The notes below the pieces were generated by a model that worked only from the letters and a program-made list of their open reading frames with translations, did not search any database and was not told the origin of the DNA. Position numbers and translations under genes: made by a program. DNA of 64,000 nt, taken from positions 7,986 through 71,985 of the forward strand of contig LSRX01000841.1 in the NCBI GenBank assembly GCA_001939145.1, read 5' to 3'. Below are positions 11,401 to 22,950 of this stretch, one piece after another. The stretch comes from Symbiodinium microadriaticum. Taxonomy: Eukaryota; Sar; Dinophyceae; Suessiales; Symbiodiniaceae. How positions within the stretch are numbered: position 1 is the stretch's first letter; the number at the start of each line of letters is the position of its first letter.

Positions 11401-11971
11401 ACACATACTGTGTTCCACAGCATGCTATGTACACATGCATGCCTGCATCCATACCTGGTACCTTGCTGGCATCGATGGAAGTGGCTTCCACCTGGGGGCC
11501 TCCGTGATCCGTGGGTTCGCCCACATCCCCAGCATGTTTTTTGTGTGCTGCAGTGTGCAGATGCTTGAAGTGAAGCGTCGAATCACATGATGGGCTTGTG
11601 GTCTTGGCATGCATGCCTGCACATGTGACTGATCAGCAGCTTTTCTTTTCAAAAGATCCTTCGAGTTCGGCAAAGCCAAAACGTGCAATGGCATACACTG
11701 CAGTGGCAACCCTCACCGGATGCACGCTGGAGGGCCTAGGCATGTGCCATGAAGAAGGACTGTAGGTTTCTCCATCAGACCTCAGATTGAAGGTAAGATT
11801 CTCTGCAGCAGAACCATATAGTCTTGCTCCTTTGCAGGACTTGTGAAGATGCAGGATACCTTTTGGTATGCCTGCACGAAGGCGATCTACCAGGCCATGC
11901 ATGCATCGTTGATGACCCTGTACAACACATGGCTTTTGAAGTGATACTTTCCTGTTCCATTTACTTTGCAG

Positions 11972-12480
11972 AGGATGAGCCTGCCACGGGTGATGCGCTG
12001 ATCCGTGATGTGGTGGAGAACATTCGACATGGAGGAATTTGTCTCCATTTCAAGACTGTTTTCCGAGCTCAAGGCAACTCTCACAGCATTATAAAAGCAT
12101 GGCATATTTTACCAATCTGGAAGATTTGCGACTTGTTGACAGCTCCATTTGTCCTCTCTTGCAGCCCAGGCATTCGGCGAACCCTTCAAGAAGCTTATGC
12201 TCAGAACCTGGAGTGATCGAGCTTTTGGCTGCTTGGTCAGGGTCGCACATGTGCTCCAGATGCAATGTGGAAGCCAGGGGTTGGCTGGGCAGCACATGGA
12301 CTGGGGCTTTAAGCATGCAATGGCATGCCGGGCAAAGAAAAGGGTTCCTCAAACGGTTGCCGAATGCAGTCATGTATAGATTTGTGATTCAAGACATGTG
12401 GCATGTGCAAGTGGACCGTCCCCACGCAGGTTCGTGTGGCGGTGTGCTGCAGGGCGCCGGGGCAAGATCCGTGGCTAAGG
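11972..12480 (+). CDS. Three phase-linked exons of an unidentified gene
   Basis: Exon 11972-12073 encodes EPATGDALIRDVVENIRHGG and ends at a GC donor (CTCAAG|GCAACT). Exon 12165-12235 follows a TTGCAG acceptor; joining them in phase gives FRAQAQAFGEPFKKLMLRTW. Exon 12454-12480 (nine codons, GAGARSVAK) also joins in phase 0. The GC-AG intron is typical of dinoflagellates. No domain is recognised. Short hydrophobic helices alternate with charged residues. The gene probably continues both ways on the plus strand, but the next exons could not be fixed. Confidence 0.45.
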
Positions 12481-12780
12481 TCGGGCATGTTACAGATTGT
12501 TCGTAACATATCCTGACTTCAGTCAAGCTGCAATGCTAGGATCATTTCCAGGCTGACACACATGATAAACTCATCACGATTGGTCTCTGGTTGGAGGCCT
12601 TGCATGCCGCTTCTCTTGTTCCTCCTGTGTCTCTTGGATTTGGAGGCCAGATGTGAAGCAACACTGTGGTGTGGTATTCTCGATGACATGGTGTCTTATA
12701 TTGTCCATTGTACATGTGAGATAGTGTGCTGCTCAGGGTTTTCCATGCATTCGTTGCATGTGCTTGGTGCCTGCCCGGGG

Positions 12781-12864
12781 TATATCTTATATCTATATTA
12801 TATAGATATATTATATGAATATAATATAATATATATGGATTGTATAGAATAGAAAAAATTATAT

Positions 12865-12899
<35 letters not shown>

Positions 12900-12920
12900 A
12901 TATTATATATATATATGCTT
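12781..12920. repeat. AT-rich (AT/TATA)n tract
   Basis: Long TATAT/ATATA runs with internal palindromes, non-coding. Similar tracts lie at 11200-11395, 13612-13670, 14120-14150, 15961-16056, 18390-18475 and 19040-19060. Confidence 0.85.
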
Positions 12921-13470
12921 TATAAGCTTAGTGATTGAGGTTAAATGTGCATCCTATAATTAATATTATATATATACATTGGTGGCAGGTGATTTCTTCC
13001 TTCCCTGGGCCACGAGAAGAGGCGATATTGCCGATTTTTGTCATTCGAATCATGTCTTCCGATAGCATGCTTGCTTCTGAAACAGGATGACTGCACATGT
13101 AAAATAGATGAACATTTTCTTGCATACCCGGCAGGTGACCTTTGCTTTGGCTTCTTCCGAGGTGCCCCTTGGTGCTTCGGCAGGTCAGACCCATAAAGAT
13201 TTGAATATTCGGGGTCGGGCGCGGGGGTTGTGTCACTTCGAAGCTGAGTGTATGTATAGATCTATCGTCATGCTAACAGCCAAGGGCCCTCGTGTGCAGT
13301 CGGTGCATGTTGAATATGACGCCCAGGTTGTACATAGCATATGTCATATATATACAAAATAATATGCCATGCAGCAGGCTAACTCCCATGTCACTACAGC
13401 ATGATTTGGTAGCGACTGGGTAGCAGGCTCCATATTCGGATACAGTGCATTCCATGCATGTTGTGTGCAG

Positions 13471-13518
13471 GCCATCTCCTGGGACTACAGCGCATTGTGG
13501 CATCGACCGCATCAGCAG
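13471..13518 (+). CDS. Small exon, copy A of a duplicated pair
   Basis: A 48-nt candidate exon between the acceptor GTGCAG and a GC donor (CAGCAG|GCAGGG). It reads roughly HLLGLQRIVASTASA. A similar 45-nt unit lies at 13775-13819 (DFLGLQCVVSATSA) with the same acceptor and GC donor layout. The two differ by substitutions and a 3-nt indel, so the frame is preserved. This resembles exon duplication, but no transcript evidence is available. Confidence 0.35.
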
Positions 13519-13612
13519 GCAGGGTGGCGACTGCATTTTTCAATGAACTTGCATAAGCACATGTTGGGATAGGAGACCTGTATACAAGTAACATATGAAA
13601 TACACTATATCT

Positions 13613-13650
<38 letters not shown>

Positions 13651-13774
13651 ATATATATATATATATGTCCGATTAAGGTATGCATGCATACATTGATATG
13701 TAATTTGTGTTTATATATCGACCCTCGAGTGTAGCTTCCCTACTGTGTGTACCTGGCATAAATCTTGCTGACAG

Positions 13775-13819
13775 GCGACTTCCTGGGACTGCAGTGTGTG
13801 GTATCGGCCACATCTGCAG
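13775..13819 (+). CDS. Small exon, copy B of a duplicated pair
   Basis: A 45-nt candidate exon after GACAG and before a GC donor (CTGCAG|GCCAAA), reading DFLGLQCVVSATSA. It is the counterpart of 13471-13518. A codon-length difference and mainly third-position-like changes are consistent with selection on the frame, though the sample is very small. Confidence 0.35.
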
Positions 13820-14731
13820 GCCAAAGCCCGATCGATTGCACTTGTTGCACTGTGTTTTGTTACATGTGTATATGCTGCGTGCAAACTAAAACAATCATAA
13901 AGCCTAAACCCAAAACCTGGAATCTTGAAGCCCTAGACCCTCTTATATAGACATGGGTATCTAGGCCTTGTATCTGCTCAGATCTTTACACAGATACTCA
14001 CTGGAAGGGCCCCTCTCTATATATAGCTTGTGAAGAGACAAAAAAACAGCTTATCGATCTATACCTGCATGTTAGCCATCTGCACGCAGCAACATGTATA
14101 TACCTGGCTAGTGCATGTCTATATATAGCCTGCTATATAGCCGTTGTATAATTTCACATGATGCTTCGAGGCGACTCCAACACTTCTTGCTTCTTTCTCG
14201 ACTGGGCAGGCCAGGCGCTCGATCTCTGATTCAGCTCTAGGTGGTGCATTGCTGCCTCAACTTTTAGATGGTGTACCCCTGCAGACACAATGTGCATGCA
14301 TGCACCCATACCGCCCTGGAGAACTAATGATTAAAACACACTATCCTTAGTGTGCACAGCAGCCTCGGGATCCTCTGACAACCCAGAAGCTTTCGAACCT
14401 GTGACCCCATGTTGCATGGCTCTCTTCCATCAGCATCCATCTGATCAGGTGAAGTTCGGCCGACTATCCTTGGATCCAGGCCGAGGCATGGATCTGTGAT
14501 AAGCAATGCTTGCAATGGTCAGGATCGTCTGTGTGGAACACAATCATGCAGTTGTGGTGTGTCAATGGGCATGAGTGCAGCTTCATGTTCTTTTCAAGTG
14601 CATGAATGAAGTCGATGCTCCGATACAGCATATCTGCTTGGCTCGGCTTCCTTCGTGACAGCTGTCTTCTGATGGCTGATGTGTATGATATGCATGCAGA
14701 TGCTAGCTCAACCATATCTTCGACAGCTCAG

Positions 14732-14926
14732 GTCTTTCGTACACAAGCTTCCCTCAGGGCTATAGGGCTCTGGACTCTGGAAACAATCGCTTCTCTGGGC
14801 TTAGAAAGGCTGCAAGCTTCCTTCGAGGGATCATGGCGGATGCAGAGAGTGATGCAGGCAAGTGGCCTGCATCATGGCCACCGAAATTTGCTTTGGCCAG
14901 GAAGTGGGACGAGAACATCGTCCTGC
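14732..14926 (+). CDS. Exon of unidentified plus-strand gene
   Basis: Bounded by the acceptor AGCTCAG and donor CCTGC|GTGAGC. Two frames are open. The more protein-like reads YRALDSGNNRFSGLRKAAS, then LRGIMADAESDAGKWPA and KFALARKWDENIVL. The phase with the next candidate exon (15148) is ambiguous, so the frame choice is uncertain. No domain is recognised. It probably belongs to the plus-strand gene running to 20.8 kb. Confidence 0.4.
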
Positions 14927-15147
14927 GTGAGCACTTGGGCTGCTCTCTAATAATATAGCCACCATAACGAGTGATCTAAAACAGACATCGCCCTTTCGTT
15001 ATCTCTCCCTCCCTGTCTTTCTCTGTCCTTAACCTTAAACCCTAAACCCAAAACATACAATATGCAATATAGAAACATTCTATATACTATACCTTATGTA
15101 TTTTTCGGATATACAATTACAATTATAGCCTCCCTTTTGTACCCCAG

Positions 15148-15600
15148 GCAAATGCGCCGTACCGGAAAGCTCTTGCTTTGGGACACTCCAGCAAGTACCG
15201 GCGTGGCAAACAAAACGAGCCTGCGCCTCAACCGCTTCGCCATCGCTGCAGTACTGGAGGTCTGGGTGGAGACCTCCGATTCTCCGAAGTCCCCACCGAT
15301 CGGTTGGCTGAGAGCAGAGGCCCGTTGATTGCATGACAGTCTAGAACCTAATGACAAAGTTCCACATAGGTTGAGGCCGGGGTGCCTTGTTTCGATCATA
15401 TATAGATTATAAGGGTTTAGGGGTTAAGGATTTAGGGCCTAGGGTTATGTGTGAAAACAGCATTAAAAAATCTACCTGCACAGGTGCGCAAAGTGCACCA
15501 GATGCTTTGCAGCCGCCAAGATATTGTCAACCAATATGTAGATGACTGGGGTTCGAAACGGTTGGCTTCCTGGGCGATCCGGCGATTCCGTACGGGACAA
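15148..15600 (+). CDS. Two exons leading into the Ala/Ser/Pro-repeat protein
   Basis: Exon 15148-about 15261 follows CCCCAG. In the frame that is phase-compatible with the next exon it reads MRRTGKLLLWDTPASTGVAN, then SLRLNRFAIAAVLE before GAG|GTCTGG. Exon 15484-15600 follows CTGCACAG and reads VRKVHQMLCSRQDIVNQYVD, then WAIRRFRTGQ before CAA|GTGGTC. Its 39 codons are phase 0 at both ends and continue into the exon at 15706. The intron between them carries telomere-like repeats (15405-15445). No domain is recognised. Confidence 0.5.
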
Positions 15601-15705
15601 GTGGTCTTCCGTGACACTTGCAAACCATATAGAAAATTTCTTAAAACTGTGTTTATGACTATACTGAACATTCGCCTCATGTCAAACACAGACTACTCTG
15701 CCCAG

Positions 15706-15949
15706 GATCCGATGCTCCAGCCCCTGATGGTCATCATGTCTGCCCGTTGGGATATTCCTACAGAGGGTGACGGCGATGATGATGATGACACTCCTCCTGG
15801 ACCTGGACCAGGGCCTGATGGGTATGGTGGGGCAGGAGGCCTTGGACCTTTGGTAGCAGCAACAGCGGATGCAGGAGATGATCATGCAGCAGCGGGTCTA
15901 GGAGATGATTCAGCTGTCCTGGCACCCCTCGTTACTCTGCTTGAGTTCT
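15706..15949 (+). CDS. Acidic, Gly/Pro-rich exon
   Basis: After CTGCCCAG the exon reads DPMLQPLMVIMSARWDIPTE, then a run of Asp (GDDDDD), a PGPGPGP stretch and an Ala/Gly/Asp-rich tail ending LLEF. It is joined in phase 0 from the exon ending at 15600. The donor is probably TTCT|GTAAAC. A further short acidic exon probably lies at 16114-16227 (ADGADFSEGHAAAEDDG), though its junction phase does not fit cleanly. The sequence is mostly disordered. Confidence 0.45.
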
Positions 15950-16024
15950 GTAAACCCTAAACATATTATATATATATATATATATTGTCTCCTGATGTCA
16001 CATGTGCCTTATAAACCCAAACAC

Positions 16025-16058
<34 letters not shown>

Positions 16059-16404
16059 GCCAAACCCTAAAACCCTAAACCCCAAACCCTAAACCCTACA
16101 AATATATACCTGTACCAATTTGAGGCTGATGGCGCGGACTTCTCGGAGGGCCATGCTGCAGCCGAAGACGATGGCATCACACCTGCCGGAGCAGAAGCAT
16201 TGCATCTGGTGCCCTGGCTTTCTATCTAAACTTAGTTTCCTTGATCGACAGATATTGAGTCATAGGTCAGAAGCAATTGTTGACCTGATTTCATGTGTTT
16301 TGTATCGCCTGCATAGTGTCGGAGCATGGATTCCTCAAGGATGATTCGGGTCCACGAACCCTGTGTGGAACATTCTCATACTCTTTGCACGCACTATCTT
16401 CCCT

Positions 16405-16640
16405 ATAACCCTAAACCCTTAAACCCAAAACCTGAAACCCCTAAACCCTAAACCCTGTATATGTATGTATATATATATATATAAGGGTTTAGGGTTGAGG
16501 GTTTTATATTATATTATATTATATTATATTATATTATATTATATCATGTTATATTATATTCTGTTATATTCTATTATATTCTATTCTATTATATTATATT
16601 ATACTAATATAATAATATAGATATATGATATGATATTCTT
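16405..16640. repeat. Inverted telomere-like repeats around AT run, then pentamer satellite
   Basis: CCCTAAACCCT (16444-16455) faces AGGGTTTAGGG (16483-16493) across a 27-bp AT-rich spacer, so the strand can fold into a hairpin. A TTATA pentamer satellite follows (16505-16612). All of it lies within an intron of the plus-strand gene. Confidence 0.75.
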
Positions 16641-16712
16641 ATCTTTTTTATTACATCATACTACACCTTCTTATAAATATATACAGAATCTTACTGCCAC
16701 TGCCCCATGCAG

Positions 16713-18260
16713 GACCGCGCAACGCTGGACGAAGATCCGTATGGCTTCTTTGCAAGAGTGTCTGATGATGCCACGGTCCACTACTCGGCCCCTGCAAGCC
16801 CGGCTTCACCACACTCCTGCCCCCCTGCGTCGCCTCTCCTGCCATCAGATTTCCATGAGGCTTTCGAGGAGCTGCCTGGACCAGAGGGCACAGCTTTGCC
16901 AGATGATAAGTTAGGGCGTAGTTGTGAAGTCGTGCCAATCGCGACTCCCCTCCGAAACTTGTCATCTATGGTTTGGGATTGTCAAGCAGAGACGGTGCCG
17001 GATGAGTTATTCAATGGGGGTGCAGGGTGCTTTGCTCTGATTTCAAGCATGTCTGACTGTGGCACTGCAAGTGAAGCATCTGCAAGTGTTGTGGCAAGTG
17101 CAGCAGCTGCAAGTGTGGTGTCTGCAAGTGCTCTGCCTGATGCTGCTAATCATGACTTGGCAAGCTCAGCAGCTTCCCATCCCATGATCCCAGCCACTGC
17201 CGTGATCCCGAGCAACGTGTCTGCAAGTTGTGCAGCAATACAGGATGCTAGCTCAGCAGCTTTGTGTCCTGTGATCCCGAATGATATGTCTGCAGCTAGT
17301 GGCCCAGCAGTTCACGATGCTACCTCAGCAGCTTCCTGTCCCGTCAGTGATGTGGTAAGTTCCTTGCCGAACCACGACATAAGCTCAGCAGCTTCCTGTG
17401 CCGTGATGCCAGCAAGTGATGTGTGTGCAGCTGCAGTGCCAAACAATTCGGCACCCGTGGAGGATGCTAGCTCAACAGCTTCGCTTCCTTCTGTGATCCC
17501 TAGAGATGTGTCTGCAAAAGCCCCACCAATGGACAATGCCAGCTCAGCAGCTTCCCTTCCTGCCGTGATCCCGAGTGACGTTTCTGCAAGTGCCCCGCCA
17601 AAGGACAATGGTAACTCAGCAGCTTCCCTTCCTGCCGTGATCCCTAGCGATGTGTCTGCAAGTGCCCCACCAGTGGACAATGGTAGCTCAGCAGCTTCCC
17701 TTCCTGCCGTGATCCCCAGCGATGTGTCTGCAAGTGCCCCACCAGTGGACAATGCTAGCTCAGCAGCTTCCTTTTCTGCTGTGATCCCGGGTGACGTGTC
17801 TGCAAGTGCCCCGCCAATGGACGATGCTAGCTCAGCAGCTTCCCTTCCTGCCGAGATCCATAGCGATGTGTCTGCAAGTGCCCCAGCGCTGGACAATGGT
17901 AGCTCAGCAGCTTCCCTTCCTACTGCGATCCCTCTTGGAAGTGATGTGTCTGCAAGCGCTGCACCCATTGACTATGCTAGCTCCGTGTCGTGTGCCCCAC
18001 GAAGTGACAATGCTAGCTCAGAAGCTTCTCCTGCGGTCCCTGCAGCAAGTGCCCCAGCTTCCCTTCCAGCCTATCAGGATACTGTGGTGTGTCAGCCGGT
18101 AGCCCCACATGTGAACGAAGACCCTTCAAAGCTTCAGGGTCCCACTGACACAAGTGCCTCCTTTGCAAAGCCGCCGAAGCGAAGTGGGTCCACTGTCAAC
18201 GGCGACCTGTGGCCCAAGATTGAGCGTTTGAAGGCGTTGAAGCGTCTCGGCATCCATGGG
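16713..18260 (+). CDS. Large exon with 24-residue Ala/Ser/Pro tandem repeats
   Basis: A 516-codon exon between CATGCAG and CATGGG|GTAATA, phase 0 at both ends. It opens DRATLDEDPYGFFARVSDDA. From about codon 120 it becomes repetitive, and at 17460-17960 forms about eight copies of a 72-bp unit whose core reads SSAASLPAVIPSDVSASAPP with variable MDN/VDN/KDN ends. It closes with a charged segment, WPKIERLKALKRLGIHG. The long repeat is Ala/Ser/Pro-rich and probably disordered. There is no signal peptide or membrane segment. The function is unknown. The repeat is also open in antisense (17968-17312), which I treat as a shadow. Confidence 0.65.
17455..17965 (+). repeat. 72-bp coding tandem repeat
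   Basis: The unit core AGCTCAGCAGCTTCCCTTCC recurs every 72 bp (for example near 17541, 17613, 17685) with spacing that is a multiple of three. Copies diverge mostly by single substitutions, so the repeat is older than a recent assembly duplication. Confidence 0.85.
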
Positions 18261-19447
18261 GTAATATATGCATATAACTTGGAAGTGGCTTTAGGGTTGA
18301 GGGTTTTGGGTTTATATACTATATATATATATAATAGGGCTTTACAGGGTTTAGGATATAGTATATGAGGACCTTCAATGTCTCCATATATATATATAAT
18401 ATAATATAATATAATATACTATACTATACTATAATATAATATAATATAATATAGTATATATATATATATATATTAGGTTTCATGGTTGAGGGTTTAGGGT
18501 AAGTGCCCTACTTGCAGAAATCATTCTACAGAATGTCCTATAAGGGTTCTGGGTTTTGGGATGATAAGGGCTTATTTTGTATGGGCTTATTCGATGGCCG
18601 TAGGCCTAAACCTACATCACAATATTCCTTATCTCCAGAGTTGAGAGCAACTTCATCATAGTATATATACTGCTTGACAACACCCGAGAAGGCCTGCACG
18701 AAATAAGCCTACATAAACCAGGGCTTAGGATTCAGGGTTTATCTGTCCCATGCAAATATTCTGCCTTATCTCAATGTCTATGGATTCTTGGGTTCGGAAA
18801 CCATGAACAGGATATCTGCAAGCATGTTTACAATTTCCGAATTCGTGTTTATGTCAGCATGTCTTTCATATATAATAGAGCAATCCGAATGCCCTTTCGA
18901 ACAGACTCTTTGTAATACATCCTGCAACCGCGCTGTGTGCTTTCAGGCAGAATCTCAGAACAAAGCTAGACACCTGTATAGTATGCTGATATATATATAT
19001 ATACACCATACATACCCCTAACCCAAATCCCGAAACCCTATTATATATATATATATATATTATAATTATAGTACAATATAGCTACACTGTTCGAGTATTA
19101 TAGTATATATTCCTTATACAGGCCCATATATTAGCCCATATATTATAATACTCCTCCCAATTCTAAAACCTACACCTCAAGGTTCTGCCCCACCGAAGCC
19201 TCGACCCAGACCCGAAGCCCTAAATCTGTATACCCTAAACTCTGCCTCTGAAGCAAACATGCACCCTTCCGAGGGCACAAATTGCTGAGAAGCGCGCGGC
19301 ACGGATCCTCGCCGCCAAAGCCCAGCAGCCGGATGCTGCACAACAGGGTGGCTTGTGCGCATGTTCGAATAACATATAGCTAATAAAGCTTCTGCAGGTG
19401 CCTGCATGTGAACTTTACAGATTGAATGATTGAATGATGTTGAACAG
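18261..19447. other. Intronic/intergenic stretch with AT repeats and telomere-like units
   Basis: Contains TTTAGGG-like units (18285-18360, 18475-18505), an ATAAT/ATACT pentamer satellite (18393-18450) and short open pieces such as 18788-19021. No exon could be fixed by phase. Small exons of the flanking gene may still hide here. Confidence 0.5.
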
Positions 19448-19612
19448 ATCAGATCAGCTGTATCAGGTGTCGATCCTTCGGTCACGGACACCTTGCAGTA
19501 CGATGCATCTCAAGCAGCCGAAGCCTTCTCTGCTGCCAGTGCCGATGCCAAACTGCCCGAAGCCGACGTGGAGCCCTTGCCATCGAAGGCTTTCTCAGTG
19601 ATGGATTTCAAG
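19448..19612 (+). CDS. Exon joined to the Lys/RG-rich exon
   Basis: The 55-codon exon follows GAACAG and ends GATTTCAAG|GTCTAT. It reads IRSAVSGVDPSVTDTLQYDA, an Ala-rich helix and PLPSKAFSVMDFK. Both borders are phase 0, and the join to 19719 gives VMDFK followed by AVLDRKKQFEIDE. The intron is only 106 bp. No domain is recognised. Confidence 0.6.
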
Positions 19613-19718
19613 GTCTATCCGGGAATCAATATATACATGCTTAATTTATATATGAGTGCATGTTGTATATTCATATGTATCATACTCTATATCATAGCTA
19701 GAGCATGCATGCATGCAG

Positions 19719-20803
19719 GCTGTGCTCGACCGCAAGAAGCAGTTTGAAATCGACGAAACTCGGTGCATTGTGGGCAGACGCGGCAGAGGCCGTGGTCGTG
19801 GGAAGGCACAGCATGTGAACAAGAAGCCTGCTGCTCGAGGTGGCAGAGGTCGTGGTCGAGGAACGGAGCCTGGCTTTCGTCTACAGGGCAAACAAGCCCC
19901 TGGTGCGAAGCGCAAGCTGGAGGCCATCGGTGAGGATGCCGAGGCTGCTGAGGACTCGGCTGGTGAGGACGAGGGCTCTGGCGAGGAGCCCACCCAGGCT
20001 GTCGAGAAATCGGCTGGTGCGGACGAGGAGCAGAAAGACAGTGGGGAGGCCGCCAGCCTTGCTGCCGACGTGCGCAGGGGCAAAGGTGGCAAGGGCAAAG
20101 GCAAAAGGAAGGCAGTGGAGCCGAAAGACAAGGAGGAGGACGCCAACCGTGCTGCCGACGTGCTCAAGGGCAAACGTGGCAAGGGCAAGGGCAAGGGCAA
20201 AGGCAGCAAAAAGGCAGTGCAAGAGGAGCCTGGCAAAGAGGAGAAGAACGACAATGAGGGCAAGAAGCAAGCAGCCAAGCCGCCGATGTCTGCGTCTGCG
20301 AAGGCAAAGGCGCGGGCAAAGCCAAAGGCAAAGGCAAAGGCAAAGCTGTCAAGTGCCAAAAAGCCAGACGCCTCGGGAAAGTCGAATCTCGAGGAGCAGA
20401 AGCCGAAGGCCTCGGGAAAGTCGAATCTCGAGCCGGAGCAGAAGCCAAAGGCCTCGGGAAAGTCACGTCTCGAGAAGCCACAGGCCGCGGGAAAGTCGAA
20501 TCTCGAGTCGGAGCAGAAGCCAAAGGCCGGGGGAAAGTCGAATCTCGAGTCGGAGCAGAAGGTCAAACCCTTCGCTCGCAGATGGAGACCCGAAGGATCC
20601 CAAGCTGCGGCCGAGTGGACAGCGATTAGAGATTATATGACAGCCGGCTTTCCCGGCAGATTGCGATCGAGGGCCCAGCACAGTACGCGTTCTGGGCCCG
20701 TGTCAAGCCTTTGTTCGCTGGCAAGAAGCTGGGCCCAGAGGAGCTGATGAAAGTGGCTGCAAGCCAGGTGGACCCTTTCTTGAAGGACTTCGTCGGGCAG
20801 TGA
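19719..20803 (+). CDS. Lys/Ala-rich, RG-rich basic protein, C-terminal exon with a one-base frame break
   Basis: After CATGCAG the exon encodes KKQFEIDETRCIV, then two GRGRGRG blocks like RNA-binding RGG boxes, an acidic segment, and long Lys/Ala-rich repeats with five copies of a GKSNLE-type unit. Near 20630 the frame WTAIRDYM stops being plausible. One base over, the sequence continues YDSRLSRQIAIEGPAQYAFW, then ARVKPLFAGKKLG and ends VDPFLKDFVGQ at TGA 20801-20803. WTAIRD followed by FW-A-RVKP is a C-terminal pattern I recall from dinoflagellate proteins. A single missing T in a T run would restore it. A nucleic-acid-binding role is inferred from composition only. Confidence 0.65.
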
Positions 20804-22950
20804 TTTGGCGCTTGCGGTCTTTTCTGCTGTGCTCGAAACATGTTAATTTGCCAAGTTCACATATGAAATATGGAATGTGTGTGGCAGCGGCTTTTCAGCA
20901 GCATGCGCTACTGCTACCTTGAAGTGCTTTGCTTTTGCAGTGTCGACTGTGGTCAGCACACAATGACAGACTTCAGGCGTGCATGCAGCCAACATGGTAC
21001 ACATCTCGATATATATTATAGAAGCATGGTGCACACAGTGATGCTGCATGGGCTTTTGTGCTTCATCAGGGTGTGGGGGTGAACCTCTGCACTTAAGATT
21101 TCTGCGTGTGCCGGGGAATGCTGGCCAGGGGAAAGCTGTCGAAATATGTGTGCTGCATGAGTGCATGAGCTGACTCCATCAGTGCATTGCATGTGCTGCA
21201 AGTATACTGGCTGCAGGTACGATGAGGCCTTCGCAGAATGCCAGCGTGCTGCTGAAGATGGGTGTGGCCTTTGGTTGCCCCGCCATATTAGGTTACATGG
21301 GAATCGGAGTTATAAGGTTTAGATGAAGGGGTTTTGGTTTTAATCTATATGTTCTATATCAGGAGTCTGTATATAGCTGAGACTGCAGGATCCATTGTTT
21401 TCTGCGTTGGTATCTGTGCTTGTGGCTTTGGGGGTCCATGTAGAGTACATTCACTAGCTTGTATAGCATTCGGGTTTCTCTCCATGTTGATTAAACCCTA
21501 TAAACCCTGGCCCTAAACCCAAAATGCAAGCCTAAACCCCTCAACTTTCAAGTCCCAAACCCTAAACCCGAACCCCAAACCCGAAACCCCAAACCCAAAC
21601 CCCTAAACCCTAAACCCTCAAACCCCAAACCCCAAATCCTAAAGCCTCCAACCCTAAACCCTAACCCCAAACTCTTATATACCCCATAAACCCTAAGCCC
21701 TCAAACCCTAATATAATAATAAAAATATATACAATATTTAATATAATATATATATATATATATAATATTATCTGAAGCTGTAGAGTTCAAATGTCTCAGG
21801 CCTCATTCAAAGCTTTATCCAGACCATCCCAGTGAGATATGTTCCCATAAACCCCAAACCCCTAAACCCTGCACGGCGGGGGTTGTGTGGCATGACTGGG
21901 GTCTACACTGGGTTGCTGCATGTGAGTGCCTCGCTCATCCTCCTGACATCATGGCCAGTGAAAGTAGTTGCTTATGGGGTACGATATAGATCGATCTCGA
22001 GATCTGTACATTGTGGAACACAGCTGTCGACGGCACCTTCATGGCCAGTGATTGTAGTAGGGTATGATATAGATCGATCCCCGACTCTCTACCTGAACTT
22101 AAAAGTGATCCTCCCGGTTTTGATAGCATTCCCTACAGCAGCCCTACACCCCAAGCCATGTGGAAAGCCCGTTGTGCGCACGTGGAGCAAACAGCTCGAC
22201 AGTTGATGAAGCTGGGGGCCCCGAAGGCCAGCATGCAGAGCGCATGCAAGCTAGCTATAGGTTTTAGGGTTTGGGGTCTAGGGTTTAGGGCTTTAAAATT
22301 AGAGTGTGTTGGGTTTAGGGTGTGGTGTTTCGGGTTTATAATGTCGGGAACCTTTGTACAGAAGCTGCTTGCATCCATCAATCAGGGTTTCAGGCTTAGG
22401 GTGTATCGGGTGTAGGATTTGGGGTTTAGGGGCCCAGGTTTATCATAAAGACCTGATGTATAGGCAGTCCAGTTTTTAAGCATTGCCCAACCTGCTTGCA
22501 AATCTATATAGCTTAGATCCAGACACCAACTGCATGTAAGCAATATATAATGCTGCAAATGCTTTGGGTTGGAGACCTTTAAAGTACAATCTCAGGGGGT
22601 GCATTATTCAACACTTGCAACCGCCCTAAGCCCCGAAGCCCAAAGCTTTAGTGCAACAGCCCTAAGCCCCGAAGCCCCAAGCTTTGTGACAGACCATGTG
22701 CACTGCATTTATGTTTATATATGTGAACTGAGGATTCTGCTTTTCCTCCCAGTGAACAAACTATGTGGATGCAACCTCCATGTCTACAATCGTATATGCA
22801 CATGTCATCTGACTTATAAAACCCCAAACCCCAGACACTAGACTCCATGATGTATGTGCATATATTTCTACCCTGAAGCATAAACCCTGGACCTTTCTTG
22901 CCATCCTCAAGCATAAGCTAGGCCTTTGTGGCGATCCTCCTGATGCTCAG
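20804..22950. other. Intergenic/intronic stretch with repeats; no confident exon
   Basis: Contains a dense CCCTAAA-type block (21490-21730) and a partial tandem duplication sharing CATGGCCAGTGA and GATATAGATCGATC (21950-21996 and 22041-22084). A 36-bp direct repeat carrying CCCTAAGCCCCGAAGCCC lies at 22624-22690, and TTTAGGG-like units at 22260-22440. Short open frames lack domains. The 5' part of the next gene may begin here. Confidence 0.5.

Noticed and set aside
17312-17968. Long minus-strand open frame opposite the 72-bp repeat
   Set aside because: It is an antisense shadow of a period-3 repeat; the plus frame has phase-0 splice borders and continues outside the repeat.
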